From: Bacteroides caecimuris
Lineage (GTDB): Bacteria > Bacteroidota > Bacteroidia > Bacteroidales > Bacteroidaceae
Reading direction: 5' to 3'
DNA: 64,000 bases
Assembly: GCF_001688725.2 (NCBI RefSeq)
Contig: NZ_CP015401.2
Span: 4,596,001 to 4,660,000 of the forward strand
Positions 44,805 through 53,675 of this stretch are shown here, piece after piece. The notes below the pieces were generated by a model, which was not told where the DNA came from, did no database searches, and worked only from the letters and a program-made list of their open reading frames with translations. Position numbers and translations under genes: made by a program. Position 1 is the stretch's first letter. The number at the start of each line of letters is the position of its first letter.

Positions 44805-46016
44805 GTGGATATTCAAAAGATACGTGAGGATTTTCCGATATTGAACCGTACGGTTTACGGTAAACCTTTGGTTTATTTCGACAACGGTGCGACGACGCAG
44901 AAACCCCGTTTGGTAGTTGATGCGTTGGTGGATGAATATTACTCTGTCAATGCCAATGTGCATCGTGGTGTGCATTATCTTTCGCAACAAGCTACGGAAT
45001 TGCATGAGGCTTCCCGTGAAACGGTGCGTCAGTTTATCAATGCTCGTAGCACGAACGAAGTTGTCTTCACCCGCGGAACGACGGAAAGCATCAACCTGCT
45101 TGTTTCCAGTTTTGGCGACGAATTTATGGAAGAGGGGGATGAAGTGATTCTTTCCGTGATGGAACATCACAGTAACATCGTTCCCTGGCAACTGTTGGCT
45201 GCCCGCAAAGGAATTGCCATCAAAGTGATTCCAATGAATGACAAAGGTGAACTCTTGTTGGATGAATACGAAAAACTATTTTCCGAACGAACGAAAATAG
45301 TCAGTGTGGTTCATGTTTCGAATGTGCTGGGTACGGTAAATCCGGTGAAAGAAATGATTGCAACGGCTCATGCGCACGGCGTACCTTGTTTGATAGACGC
45401 TGCACAGTCTATCCCTCACATGAAAGTGGACGTACAGGAGTTGGATGCCGATTTTTTGGTGTTCTCTGCCCATAAAATATACGGTCCGACAGGTGTCGGA
45501 GTGCTTTATGGAAAAGAAGAGTGGTTAGACCGCCTTCCGCCTTATCAGGGAGGAGGGGAGATGATTCAGCATGTCTCTTTTGAGAAGACCACTTTCAACG
45601 AACTTCCTTTCAAGTTTGAAGCCGGTACGCCCGACTACGTTGGAACTACCGGACTGGCAAAAGCCCTTGATTACGTGAATGGATATGGACTTGAGCAGAT
45701 AGCCGCCCATGAGCATGAACTGACAACTTACGCTTTGCAACGGCTGAAAGAGATTCCCCGGATGCGTATATTCGGTGAAGCAGCCGAACGGGGGGCGGTC
45801 ATCTCCTTCCTGGTAGGAGATATTCATCATTTCGACCTCGGAACGTTGTTGGATCGTTTGGGTATTGCTGTGAGGACGGGACATCATTGTGCACAACCTC
45901 TCATGCAACGTCTCGGTATAGAAGGAACTGTACGGGCTTCGTTTGCCATGTACAATACGAAATCGGAAATAGATACATTGGTGGCGGGAATTGAACGCGT
46001 CAGCAAGATGTTCTAA
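44805..46016 (+). CDS. sufS: Cysteine desulfurase SufS
   Basis: 403 aa from a GTG start (protein MDIQKIREDFPILNRTVYGKPL). It is a class-V PLP enzyme: VILSVMEHHSNIVPWQ, CLIDAAQSIPHMKVDVQ, FLVFSAHKIYGPTGVGVLYG (PLP lysine in SAHKIYGP) and VRTGHHCAQPLM with the catalytic Cys. It takes sulfur from cysteine for the Suf scaffold. No sufE or sufU lies downstream in this window, so the sulfur acceptor is elsewhere or SufS is used directly. Confidence 0.97.
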   Translation: MDIQKIREDFPILNRTVYGKPLVYFDNGATTQKPRLVVDALVDEYYSVNANVHRGVHYLSQQATELHEASRETVRQFINARSTNEVVFTRGTTESINLLVSSFGDEFMEEGDEVILSVMEHHSNIVPWQLLAARKGIAIKVIPMNDKGELLLDEYEKLFSERTKIVSVVHVSNVLGTVNPVKEMIATAHAHGVPCLIDAAQSIPHMKVDVQELDADFLVFSAHKIYGPTGVGVLYGKEEWLDRLPPYQGGGEMIQHVSFEKTTFNELPFKFEAGTPDYVGTTGLAKALDYVNGYGLEQIAAHEHELTTYALQRLKEIPRMRIFGEAAERGAVISFLVGDIHHFDLGTLLDRLGIAVRTGHHCAQPLMQRLGIEGTVRASFAMYNTKSEIDTLVAGIERVSKMF

Positions 46017-46024
46017 CAATATAA

Positions 46025-46057
46025 GCTGCTATTCCTGTGGAATGGCGGCTTTTTTTA
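46025..46057 (+). terminator. Terminator of the suf operon
   Basis: GCTGCTATTCC (46025-46035) pairs with GGAATGGCGGC (46039-46049) through GC, AU and GU pairs with a 3-nt loop, followed by seven T. Confidence 0.8.
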
Positions 46058-46149
46058 TTCTTTAACTAAAAAAGATGCCTTTAAGTGCAGTGATTTGAGC
46101 TTTGGTGCGTCTAATAGGTAAAGTAACAAAATATTCATAGAATATTAGG

Positions 46150-46247
46150 AGGGTCGTGAGACCATGCTCATATTATATAAATTCTCTCTCTTTAACATCA
46201 ATCGCAGCTATATCGTAAGAAATTACGGTGTAGCTGCAACTTTTTTA
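46150..46247 (+). ncRNA. Candidate structured RNA or 5' leader ending in a tetraloop terminator
   Basis: GGTC-GTGA-GACC (46152-46163) is a small hairpin with a GNRA loop. GCAGCTATATCGTAA (46204-46218), GAAA loop, TTACGGTGTAGCTGC (46223-46237-region) form a 15-bp stem with two GU pairs, followed by AACTTTTTT: an intrinsic terminator on the plus strand. It ends about 50 nt before the ATG of the gene at 46296. Either a small RNA ends here or this is a conditional terminator in the leader of that gene. No convincing promoter was found, so the 5' end is unknown. Confidence 0.4.
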
Positions 46248-46295
46248 GGGGGACTTGCGTCTAACTAAATACATATAACTAATAAAGAAAAAACT

Positions 46296-46622
46296 ATGCT
46301 GATGACAACCACTCCCATCATTGAGGGAAAACGAATAGTGAAATATTATGGAATAGTTTCTGGAGAGACAATCATAGGTGCCAATGTATTCCGCGACTTG
46401 TTTGCAAGTATTCGGGATATTGTGGGTGGTCGTTCCGGTTCTTATGAAGAAGTGCTGCGTATGGCAAAAGATACAGCGTTGAAGGAAATGGAGGCACAAG
46501 CAGCTCAAATGGGAGCTAATGCCGTGATAGGTGTTGATTTGGATTATGAGACAGTTGGAGGTAGTGGCAGTATGCTGATGGTGACTGCTAACGGCACAGC
46601 CGTAAAGATTGAAGAGGATTAA
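46296..46622 (+). CDS. YbjQ/UPF0145-family protein
   Basis: 108 aa, the normal family length. [38 protein letters not shown] and [16 protein letters not shown] are the family signature blocks. The family forms pentameric rings, formerly called heavy-metal-binding domain; its function is uncertain. It is a single-gene unit after a terminator-like hairpin and converges with the GH36 gene. Confidence 0.93.
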   Translation: MLMTTTPIIEGKRIVKYYGIVSGETIIGANVFRDLFASIRDIVGGRSGSYEEVLRMAKDTALKEMEAQAAQMGANAVIGVDLDYETVGGSGSMLMVTANGTAVKIEED

Positions 46623-46641
46623 TTGATTATTGTTTTTTTTA

Positions 46642-46725
46642 CTACAGAGAACACGGAAGACGCAGCGCATATACTTTGTTTAGTATCAATGGTATAAAAC
46701 GCTGTGTCCTCCGTACTTCTGTGGT
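46642..46725. terminator. Imperfect inverted repeat between convergent genes
   Basis: CTACAGAGAACACGGAAGAC (from 46642, continuing GCAGCG) faces CGCTGTGTCCTCCGTACTTC (from 46700, continuing TGTGG). The pairing is imperfect and the loop long. It sits between the ends of the UPF0145 and GH36 genes and could end both transcripts. Confidence 0.45.
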
Positions 46726-46730
46726 GAATA

Positions 46731-48920
46731 TTATTCGGCAGTCAGCTCAATCACACGGCTGAAAGCCTGATTGGTAGTGAAAGCATTGATTCCCACTTTC
46801 ATCAGATAATCTCCTGAATAAGTCTTCTCATTGGCAGCAAGATTCGATTTAGAGTTCGGCATCAAGTTGATTTCTTTCACCTTATACATTTTCCTCGCAT
46901 CCAGTCCCTGAAGTTTAATCGGGAGCAGCTTCTCGCTGAAACGTGGGTGGATATCGTAGGTATAAAGCACTGCTTTGTTCTTATCCGGTGCGGCGTACAT
47001 GACAGACATGTGATTACCATCGTATGGAGAAACCAGTCTGTACTGCTCACCATCCAGAATCACTTTCTTCAGACGTGTCCAGTTGGCAACTGCGTTTTGG
47101 CAAAAAGTCTGTTCGTCCGCATTCAGTTCTTTCAGTCCGAGGTCGAAGCCCAGTTTACACATACTTGCTACATCGGTACGGAATTTCACGCTTGTCTTTT
47201 TGTTCCAGCTGGTTACGTGGGCATCCATTGCTTTTGCAGGGAAAATCTGTGAGAATCCCCATTGGATAAACAGGCGCTCTATCGGGTCTGTATTATCGCT
47301 GCACCAGAATTCTGTGAAGTATTTCAATGCCTCGTAGTCGCAACGGGCGCCACCGCCGGAGCAAAGCATCATCGGTACGTTCGGATATTTGTCTTTGATA
47401 CGTTCCAATACATTATATATACCACGTATGTGGTCGATATAAAGTTGTCCTTGTTTATTCTTCAAATAGGGAGAATAAATATTGGTGATGGGAGAGTTAC
47501 AGTCCCATTTAAAGAAAGCCACTTCCGGGTTCGCTGTCAGGATGTTATCCACTACGCCAAACACAAAATCCTGTACTTTCGGATTGCTAAGGTCAAGCAC
47601 CAGTTGGTTACGGTAATAGTATGTTTCGCGGTTGGGCAGAGTGATAGCCCAGTCAGGATGCTTCTCGAACAATTCACTTTTGGGGTTTATCATCTCCGGT
47701 TCGATCCAGATACCGAATTTTACTCCGGCTTCTTTGGCAGACTTCACGAGTGCGGGAATACCGCCCGGCAGTTTGGATTTCATCACTTCCCAGTCACCCA
47801 GTCCGGCATTGTCGCTGTTGCGCGGATGCTTGTTGCCGAACCAGCCATCATCCAACAAGAACATGTCTACACCGAGATGTTTGGCTTCTTTCATCAGTTC
47901 GGCAAGCAGTTTCTCATCGAATTTGAAGTACGTATTTTCCCAGTTGTTCAATAAAGTCATGCGGTCGCCTTGTCCGTCTTTCAGTTGGTAGTTGCGTGCC
48001 CATGCGTGGAGGTTGCGGCTGGCTTCGCCCGTACCGTTGTTGCTGAAAGTAAAGATGAATTCGGGAGTGGTAAATACTTCGTTCGGTTTTAGCTCATAAT
48101 CAGATGCATACGGGTTGATGGCGGGGATAACGCGGAGATTGCCTACGTTGTCCACTTCAAAGGTAAACTGGAAGTTGCCTGTCCATCCGATCGTCCCTAG
48201 CATGGCACGTCCTTGTGTTTCCTGTGCCGGTTGTTCAAAACCAAGTTCGAAGAACGGGTGGGTATGCATGGCGGCACGGCTTCCCAGTTTGGTGTCGATC
48301 ACCTTTTTGCCGAACAATAGAGGTTGTGTGCTCATTTGTGCTTCTTTAGCCCAGTCGCTGCTGAATTCAGTCAGATAATACTCGTTTCCCGAGAAATAAA
48401 GCATGGTCGAAGCATAACGCCAGATGGTGACAGGCTTCTTTTCAGCATGTTTGATTTCACTCCACGTCTTGATGACGTTTTCTTTCGGATAAGCGATGTA
48501 ATGCAGCGTGACTTCCACCGGGTACTGATCGTCTTTTAGTTGGATAGTCGTTTTCGTGCCGCCTGCCACTGCTTTTTGCTCGGAAGATACATAACGGAGA
48601 ATCGTGCTTGGGTTTCCGTCATTGTGTGTGATTGCTACAGCCGGTTCAAAATAATCCTCGGCGCCGGAGCCCGGATATACTTCCCATCCACGGGTAGATA
48701 CGCTTCCGTCACTTCCACCTCTCACGTATGGAGAAAAGTTGTAGATGTCTTTCTCGTTCAGTAACTTATCGCCCAGATAAGCCTGATAAAGTCGTCCGTT
48801 GGGAGCTACTTGGAGAATTAAGTCGGTGTTGTCCGTTGCGATGCGGATGACGTTCTTTTCCTGGGCGTTCACTTGTGCCAGGGTAAACAATGCCGTAAGT
48901 AATACGAAAAGTTTCTTCAT
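46731..48920 (-). CDS. Alpha-galactosidase, GH36
   Basis: 729 aa with a signal peptide (MKKLFVLLTALFTLAQVNAQ), so periplasmic or exported. The N-terminal supersandwich domain covers about 20-320; the (beta/alpha)8 barrel follows with MFLLDDGWFG, GIWIEPEMIN, FFKWDCNSPITN (nucleophile Asp, about residue 473) and FWCSDNTDP (acid/base Asp, about 542). A short C-terminal beta domain ends the protein. It would cleave terminal alpha-galactose from melibiose- or raffinose-type sugars. A -7 element TATCTTTG lies at RC of 48973-48980. Together with the TonB receptor and the regulator nearby, it suggests a small carbohydrate-uptake locus without a SusD. Confidence 0.93.
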   Translation of the reverse strand: MKKLFVLLTALFTLAQVNAQEKNVIRIATDNTDLILQVAPNGRLYQAYLGDKLLNEKDIYNFSPYVRGGSDGSVSTRGWEVYPGSGAEDYFEPAVAITHNDGNPSTILRYVSSEQKAVAGGTKTTIQLKDDQYPVEVTLHYIAYPKENVIKTWSEIKHAEKKPVTIWRYASTMLYFSGNEYYLTEFSSDWAKEAQMSTQPLLFGKKVIDTKLGSRAAMHTHPFFELGFEQPAQETQGRAMLGTIGWTGNFQFTFEVDNVGNLRVIPAINPYASDYELKPNEVFTTPEFIFTFSNNGTGEASRNLHAWARNYQLKDGQGDRMTLLNNWENTYFKFDEKLLAELMKEAKHLGVDMFLLDDGWFGNKHPRNSDNAGLGDWEVMKSKLPGGIPALVKSAKEAGVKFGIWIEPEMINPKSELFEKHPDWAITLPNRETYYYRNQLVLDLSNPKVQDFVFGVVDNILTANPEVAFFKWDCNSPITNIYSPYLKNKQGQLYIDHIRGIYNVLERIKDKYPNVPMMLCSGGGARCDYEALKYFTEFWCSDNTDPIERLFIQWGFSQIFPAKAMDAHVTSWNKKTSVKFRTDVASMCKLGFDLGLKELNADEQTFCQNAVANWTRLKKVILDGEQYRLVSPYDGNHMSVMYAAPDKNKAVLYTYDIHPRFSEKLLPIKLQGLDARKMYKVKEINLMPNSKSNLAANEKTYSGDYLMKVGINAFTTNQAFSRVIELTAE

Positions 48921-48972
48921 GTTTTTTTTAAAATTAATTAGGTATTAGTTAGTTTGTGGGCATATAATGCCA

Positions 48973-48980
48973 CAAAGATA
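48973..48980 (-). promoter_or_regulatory. -7 element of the alpha-galactosidase gene
   Basis: Reverse complement TATCTTTG, 53 nt upstream of the ATG at 48920. It lies between the two minus-strand genes, so GH36 can be transcribed separately from the TonB receptor. Confidence 0.5.
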
Positions 48981-49002
48981 ATTATAATTCGTTTGGTATG
49001 AA

Positions 49003-51393
49003 CTAGAATTTGATGCTTGCGCTAAATTCTACGGTGAATGGGCGTAAATAATTTCCACTCATATAATTTCCGGCGTACTGAGCAGCTTCTTCTTTCGTAA
49101 TCAGTTCCGAACCGTTGATGGTTCCGCTGGCTCCTTTCTGATTCAGGAAGTTGATGACTGTTGCCCCCAGAGACAGGTGTTTGTTTACGTTCCAGTTGAT
49201 TCCTCCGAACGTTTCCCAGCGGCCGTTGAAGTAGAGCGCTTCCTGAAGATTGGCGTACGTCTTGCCGAAATAGCGGAAACTAAGCCAGAGGCGTAAGTCT
49301 TTTGTGATGTTGTAGCTTGGGTCGAGTTCGACAAGGATCTGCGGGATCTCTTTTACAATCATTCCGTTGGCATTGACAGACATTTCCGAGCCATCGTTGA
49401 AAGTGACACTTGCGTTATAGTTCTTGTAAACAGGCTTCTGATACGTGAACAGAGCATGCAGATGGAAACTTTTGAACGGGTCGATCTCGGCAGAGGTGGT
49501 CCATCCCAGTGTTTTGATATTATAGATAAGCAATACGGTCTTTCCTTCTTCTGTTCCCGGTTTCGTGAGGTTTTGCTGGTCGATGTTATTGGATTTAGAG
49601 ATATAGGTCACCATAGAGGTGAGGTTCATCCAATGGTTCTTGTAGAACAGACCGCCACGGATCAACGGTATGGTGACCCGTTTGTATTGTTCTTCCGTAG
49701 GACCTGTTCCAGCGTATTCGTTGATACGGGGGAAGCGGGTGGCTACTGTTCCGTCGGTAGTCAGTCCGAATTGCCGGGTTACGCTGTAAGTGGCGCGGAG
49801 CGTGGCGGCATAGTTCAGTTTGTCTTTTACCACTTTGGCAGGATGAACACTGTGCGGGGTGGCGATGATATTTCCTGTTTCTTTTTCTTTATGATAAGTG
49901 GTAAAGTCGCCGATGTGGAAGTTCGGGAAACGGGAAGTGGATATCTGGTCGGCGCTCATCCGGTAATATTCGAGGCGTCCGCCATAGTAGATATTAAATT
50001 GGGGAGTTACCTGCCAGTTGTCTGTAAGGTAGAGGGCGAGTTTGTTTTCATATCCCATTGTATATTCGGGGCTAAGCTCGTTGTAGCCGTATGTCTGCAC
50101 GCGTTGACCGGTCAGTGTGGGGTCCAGGGAACTTGCTGCGGTGGAAGTGAGCAGTTGCGGATAGTTCTCTACGGTAGCCATCCATTGCAGAGAAGAGGAG
50201 TGGTAGTCAAGATGATAATACCATTCGTTCAATCCCAAGCGCAAATCATGGTTGCCGAAAGTCTTGTTTAGTTCCGAAGTAATCAGGAAGTTTTTCACTT
50301 TACCTACGTGCAGCCAGGTGCGGCGGCCTTCTGCCAGTCCTTCATACGGATGGCCGTTGGATAATGTAAAACCAGCGTCGGCAGTTACTTCGCTGATGGT
50401 GCTGCCTCCGAAATCCACATAGTTGGCACGTGGGGCATCCATATATTTCAGGTTGAATTTCCACAGCAGGTCGTTTTGGAAACGATAATCGGCAATCAGT
50501 GCTATTTCATTGGCACGGTTTTCCGAGCCATCGCCTAAATTCCATGTTTTCATTTTCCCGTCTTTCACATCCATGTATTCAAAAGAACCGCTTTGCGGGA
50601 CATACGAATTCGTTCCCAGTTTGAAGCCTTCTATCTCTTTCACCGAGCCGTCGCCGACATAGATAAAGGGAGCCGCGTTGGCATAACTGCCCGGGTTCTC
50701 ACTGCGAGAATGTTTGTAGAGCAGGGATATTTTTCCCCGTCCGTTGTTGAAGAGGCGGGTCAGGCCGGCATGATAGATCTCGGTGCGGTCTGTGTAGTTT
50801 GTAAATTTGAGGTCGAAGCTTCCCGGATCGAAGTTCTGGTAGATGCTTGCGGTGTAGAGCCAATGGTCGTTGATAGCTCCTGAAACATTGAAATCGAAGT
50901 TCTGCATCCCGAAATGGTTGGTCCGGTAGTTGAAGATACCTTGGAAATCTTTTTGTCCCAGTTTGCTGAAGGAGTTGACGGAGTAAGCGATGTTACCGGT
51001 GGTGATGGCGGACTCGGAAGGAGATAAAAGTCCCACTTCTCCCAGACTGCTGTCGCTGCGCCAATGGGCGGCTAGCTTGTGAACGGCCGAGGAATATACG
51101 GCAGGAAGCCCATTCTCATATACATTAACGTCCTCGCTGGGAAGCCCGATTTGAATCTCGCGGGGTTTGTTGGCGTCGGAAGCATTCAGCATTACATTGC
51201 GTTCGCCTTCTTCCGCTTCTTTTTTAGCGGAGGTGGCAGGTGCTTTTGAGGGATTGGCAGGAATCGTATCCTGCTTCATTGCGGTGCGGTTTGTCTTTTT
51301 CTTTTGATCCTGAATGTTCGCTGCATTCCCGTTGGAGGGAATCAGTTGCAAGAGGATTGCTAGAGCAAGGCAACTAAAGGTTACTTTTTTCAT
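49003..51393 (-). CDS. TonB-dependent outer-membrane receptor
   Basis: 796 aa from the ATG at 51393; the codon before it is GTG and less likely. A signal peptide (MKKVTFSCLALAILLQLIP...NAA) is followed by a charged linker, then a plug domain (about 70-190: EIQIGLPSEDVNVYENGLPAV) and a beta-barrel rich in aromatic strands, ending in RPFTVEFSASIKF with the C-terminal Phe typical of outer-membrane barrels. The N-terminal carboxypeptidase-like repeat of SusC proteins is missing, and no SusD gene follows. The ligand is unknown; the GH36 gene next to it hints at an alpha-galactoside. Its promoter abuts an IS1182-family element. Confidence 0.9.
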   Translation of the reverse strand: MKKVTFSCLALAILLQLIPSNGNAANIQDQKKKTNRTAMKQDTIPANPSKAPATSAKKEAEEGERNVMLNASDANKPREIQIGLPSEDVNVYENGLPAVYSSAVHKLAAHWRSDSSLGEVGLLSPSESAITTGNIAYSVNSFSKLGQKDFQGIFNYRTNHFGMQNFDFNVSGAINDHWLYTASIYQNFDPGSFDLKFTNYTDRTEIYHAGLTRLFNNGRGKISLLYKHSRSENPGSYANAAPFIYVGDGSVKEIEGFKLGTNSYVPQSGSFEYMDVKDGKMKTWNLGDGSENRANEIALIADYRFQNDLLWKFNLKYMDAPRANYVDFGGSTISEVTADAGFTLSNGHPYEGLAEGRRTWLHVGKVKNFLITSELNKTFGNHDLRLGLNEWYYHLDYHSSSLQWMATVENYPQLLTSTAASSLDPTLTGQRVQTYGYNELSPEYTMGYENKLALYLTDNWQVTPQFNIYYGGRLEYYRMSADQISTSRFPNFHIGDFTTYHKEKETGNIIATPHSVHPAKVVKDKLNYAATLRATYSVTRQFGLTTDGTVATRFPRINEYAGTGPTEEQYKRVTIPLIRGGLFYKNHWMNLTSMVTYISKSNNIDQQNLTKPGTEEGKTVLLIYNIKTLGWTTSAEIDPFKSFHLHALFTYQKPVYKNYNASVTFNDGSEMSVNANGMIVKEIPQILVELDPSYNITKDLRLWLSFRYFGKTYANLQEALYFNGRWETFGGINWNVNKHLSLGATVINFLNQKGASGTINGSELITKEEAAQYAGNYMSGNYLRPFTVEFSASIKF

Positions 51394-51452
51394 CACTTGT
51401 ATTTATTTTAAGATTTTGGAAGTTCACGTCGATTGTGTCTTTTTGACGAAGG

Positions 51453-51460
51453 CAAAGATA
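51453..51460 (-). promoter_or_regulatory. -7 element of the TonB receptor, at the IS junction
   Basis: Reverse complement TATCTTTG then CC. The IS end begins at about 51461-51466, so anything upstream of this -7, including the -33 region, is now IS sequence with no TTTG at 19-21 nt. Confidence 0.55.
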
Positions 51461-51465
51461 GGGGG

Positions 51466-53497
51466 AGACTGTCCGAGAACTCCTCTTTAAACAGAGGTTT
51501 GTCGTTGTCCCTCCGCAATAGCCCCTGTTTGTAGCATGGTTTAACATTAGATATTCATGCTTCTCATTCATTTTTCTTATCTTTACCTAAGCTAAGAAAC
51601 AGAGTTATGGCATATAAGAAAGGTGAAGAACGACAACAGAAAGTACTTTTCCCCGATTGCATAGACGACTATGTTGAGGAGGATGCTCCGGTTCGTTTGT
51701 TTGATGCATTCGTTGATAGTTTGGATATGGGCAAGTTAGAGTTTATACGGAACATTCCCAAAGCCACGGGAAGTCCCGGGTACGACCCTCGTGACCTGTT
51801 AAAACTGTATATTTATGGTTACTTTTACCAAGTGCGTTCATCGCGCAAGTTGGCCCGTGAGTGCAAATGCAACGTGGAGGTGATGTGGCTACTGGGCAAA
51901 TTATATCCTGATTTTCGCACCATTTCCGATTTTCGCAAGGATAATAAGGATAGCATAACTAAAGTATTCAAGGAGTTCAATAAGTTCTGCATGGGGTTGA
52001 AGCTCTTCTCCAAGTCATACATATCTATTGACGGAAGCAAGTTCAAGGCTGTAAATGCCAAGGATAACAATTTTACGCTCAACAAACTTGACGACCGTAT
52101 CAAACGTTTGGATGAACATATCACTTTATACATGGAAGAGCTTGACTCATGCGATCGGGAAGAAGGTCGCAAACTTTCCAGAGAAGAACTTGAGCACAAA
52201 CTGAATGTCTGTAAAGAACGCAAAGCCCGTTACGAAGCATACCGCACTACATTAGAGGAGTCTAATGAAAAACAGATATCGCTTACTGACCCGGATGCAA
52301 GACTGATGAAAGCGAATGAAGGTTTCTGCGTAGGCTATAACATGCAGACGGCTGTTGACGCGGACAGCCACATGATTGCCGGCTTCCGGGTCACTAACAG
52401 TCCTACTGACCATGGCCAAATAACAAACGTAGCTACAGATGTGAAAAAAGACTATGGGATTGACATCCTTGAGACTACAGCAGACAAGGGCTATGAATGC
52501 CCCGAAGACCATACCGACGCACTTGCATCGGGCATTGTACCCAATGTCATCCGGCGTGACGGTGGCTGCACCGAGCAGGTTGAGTTTGAGTACATTGGAA
52601 ACACCATAACCGATGAACAGAAAGTTAGTACCAACCCCGAGGACTTGAAGGCATGTCTTCAAGCCGGAGTAATTCCCGATGTCTACAACGGAATCTTAAC
52701 TGATATGGAAATTGTTGAGGTAAAAAAGCGTACATTGCCGACATCCGATTCAGCAGTGCTGGACATGACTTCCGAACAAATGCGTGCCAAAGCTCTTGAA
52801 GGCTTCTTCGTTAGGGATGCCGAACGTAACCTTGTCTATTGTCCGCAAGGTGAGATTCTTAGACAGAAATCCATTAAACGAAACGGCAATATACGTTACT
52901 GCAACAAGTTGGCCTGCAAGAAATGCAAATGCAAGTGTACCATATCCAAGTTCAAGGAAGCGGACTTTAGTAAGGATGATCTAATAAAGGTTGCTGATAC
53001 CCGAAGGAAACAAGATGCAGCAAATGACGGCAATGCGAATCTGAAACCAACAAGAATAACCGTTATGAAAAAGGTGGTACGCTATGTGCTACATCTTGAC
53101 CAAAAGAAAATGGATAATCGCAAATGTTTGTCGGAACATCCGTTCGGGACAATTAAAAGAACGCTCGGATACTACTATTTTTTACTAAAAGGTTTTGCAA
53201 AAGTAGGTGCAGAGATGGGATTGCTCTGTCTATCCTATAACCTACGTCGTGCTATAAGTCTCAAAGGTGTACCCGCACTGCTTGCCGCACTCCGATAAAA
53301 GACTTGCCGAGGTGCACATCCTTACGAATATAGGTAATAACCACATTTTAAAGTGCATTTTAAGCTTCTAAAACCGATTATCATGAGAGAATTTATTCTT
53401 TCAATTGAAAAACAAATTCCACCAGATAGTCTCTACGACCTCAAATCCGCTGCAAGAATGCCATCCTACAGCGAAAATCAGAGTTCTCGGACGGTCT
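51466..53497 (+). mobile_element. IS1182-family insertion sequence
   Basis: Terminal inverted repeats AGACTGTCCGAGAACTC (51466-51482) and GAGTTCTCGGACGGTCT (53481-53497) match at 16 of 17 positions. They enclose one intact transposase gene. Outside the repeats lie GGGGG (51461-51465) and GGGGGG (53498-53503), either a short target duplication or part of the ends. Total about 2.03 kb. It separates the TonB receptor from its divergent regulator. Confidence 0.85.
51607..53298 (+). CDS. IS1182-family transposase
   Basis: 563 aa, intact. The N-terminal block YDPRDLLKLYIYGYFYQVRSSRKLARECKCNVEVMWLLG is the InsH/IS1182 N-terminal domain. YISIDGSKFKAVNAKDNN carries the first catalytic Asp, ETTADKGYECPED the second, and the C-terminal HPFGTIKRTLGYYYFLLKGFAKVGAEMGLLCLSYNLRR carries the final acidic region of this family (DDE group). 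A Cys-rich cluster (CNKLACKKCKCKC) lies before the C-terminal domain, as is usual. Intact length suggests recent insertion or activity. Confidence 0.93.
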   Translation: MAYKKGEERQQKVLFPDCIDDYVEEDAPVRLFDAFVDSLDMGKLEFIRNIPKATGSPGYDPRDLLKLYIYGYFYQVRSSRKLARECKCNVEVMWLLGKLYPDFRTISDFRKDNKDSITKVFKEFNKFCMGLKLFSKSYISIDGSKFKAVNAKDNNFTLNKLDDRIKRLDEHITLYMEELDSCDREEGRKLSREELEHKLNVCKERKARYEAYRTTLEESNEKQISLTDPDARLMKANEGFCVGYNMQTAVDADSHMIAGFRVTNSPTDHGQITNVATDVKKDYGIDILETTADKGYECPEDHTDALASGIVPNVIRRDGGCTEQVEFEYIGNTITDEQKVSTNPEDLKACLQAGVIPDVYNGILTDMEIVEVKKRTLPTSDSAVLDMTSEQMRAKALEGFFVRDAERNLVYCPQGEILRQKSIKRNGNIRYCNKLACKKCKCKCTISKFKEADFSKDDLIKVADTRRKQDAANDGNANLKPTRITVMKKVVRYVLHLDQKKMDNRKCLSEHPFGTIKRTLGYYYFLLKGFAKVGAEMGLLCLSYNLRRAISLKGVPALLAALR

Positions 53498-53647
53498 GGG
53501 GGGAGGAGAAACAGGCGGCTATACTCTCTTTTGTCAAGATGTGCAAGAGATGTTTCAAATGTATGATAGCGCCCTTGTGGTGCGACATTTATTGCTATCC
53601 TTGCAACAAATGTTTCATCCTTCTTATGCATTTAGCGTAAAAAAAAC

Positions 53648-53655
53648 TATATTTG
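53648..53655 (+). promoter_or_regulatory. -7 element of the membrane regulator gene
   Basis: TATATTTG, 21 nt before the ATG at 53676. The stretch 53504-53647 between the IS and this point holds no gene that I can support. Confidence 0.5.
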
Positions 53656-53675
53656 TCGCTATCTAATATCTGTGT

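Noticed and set aside
49456..50271. 271-codon plus-strand frame inside the TonB receptor gene
   Set aside because: Antisense shadow; the receptor frame is intact with signal peptide and C-terminal Phe.
53353..53640. Small frame across the right end of the IS1182-family element
   Set aside because: It runs through the IS terminal repeat into flanking DNA and has no recognisable features.
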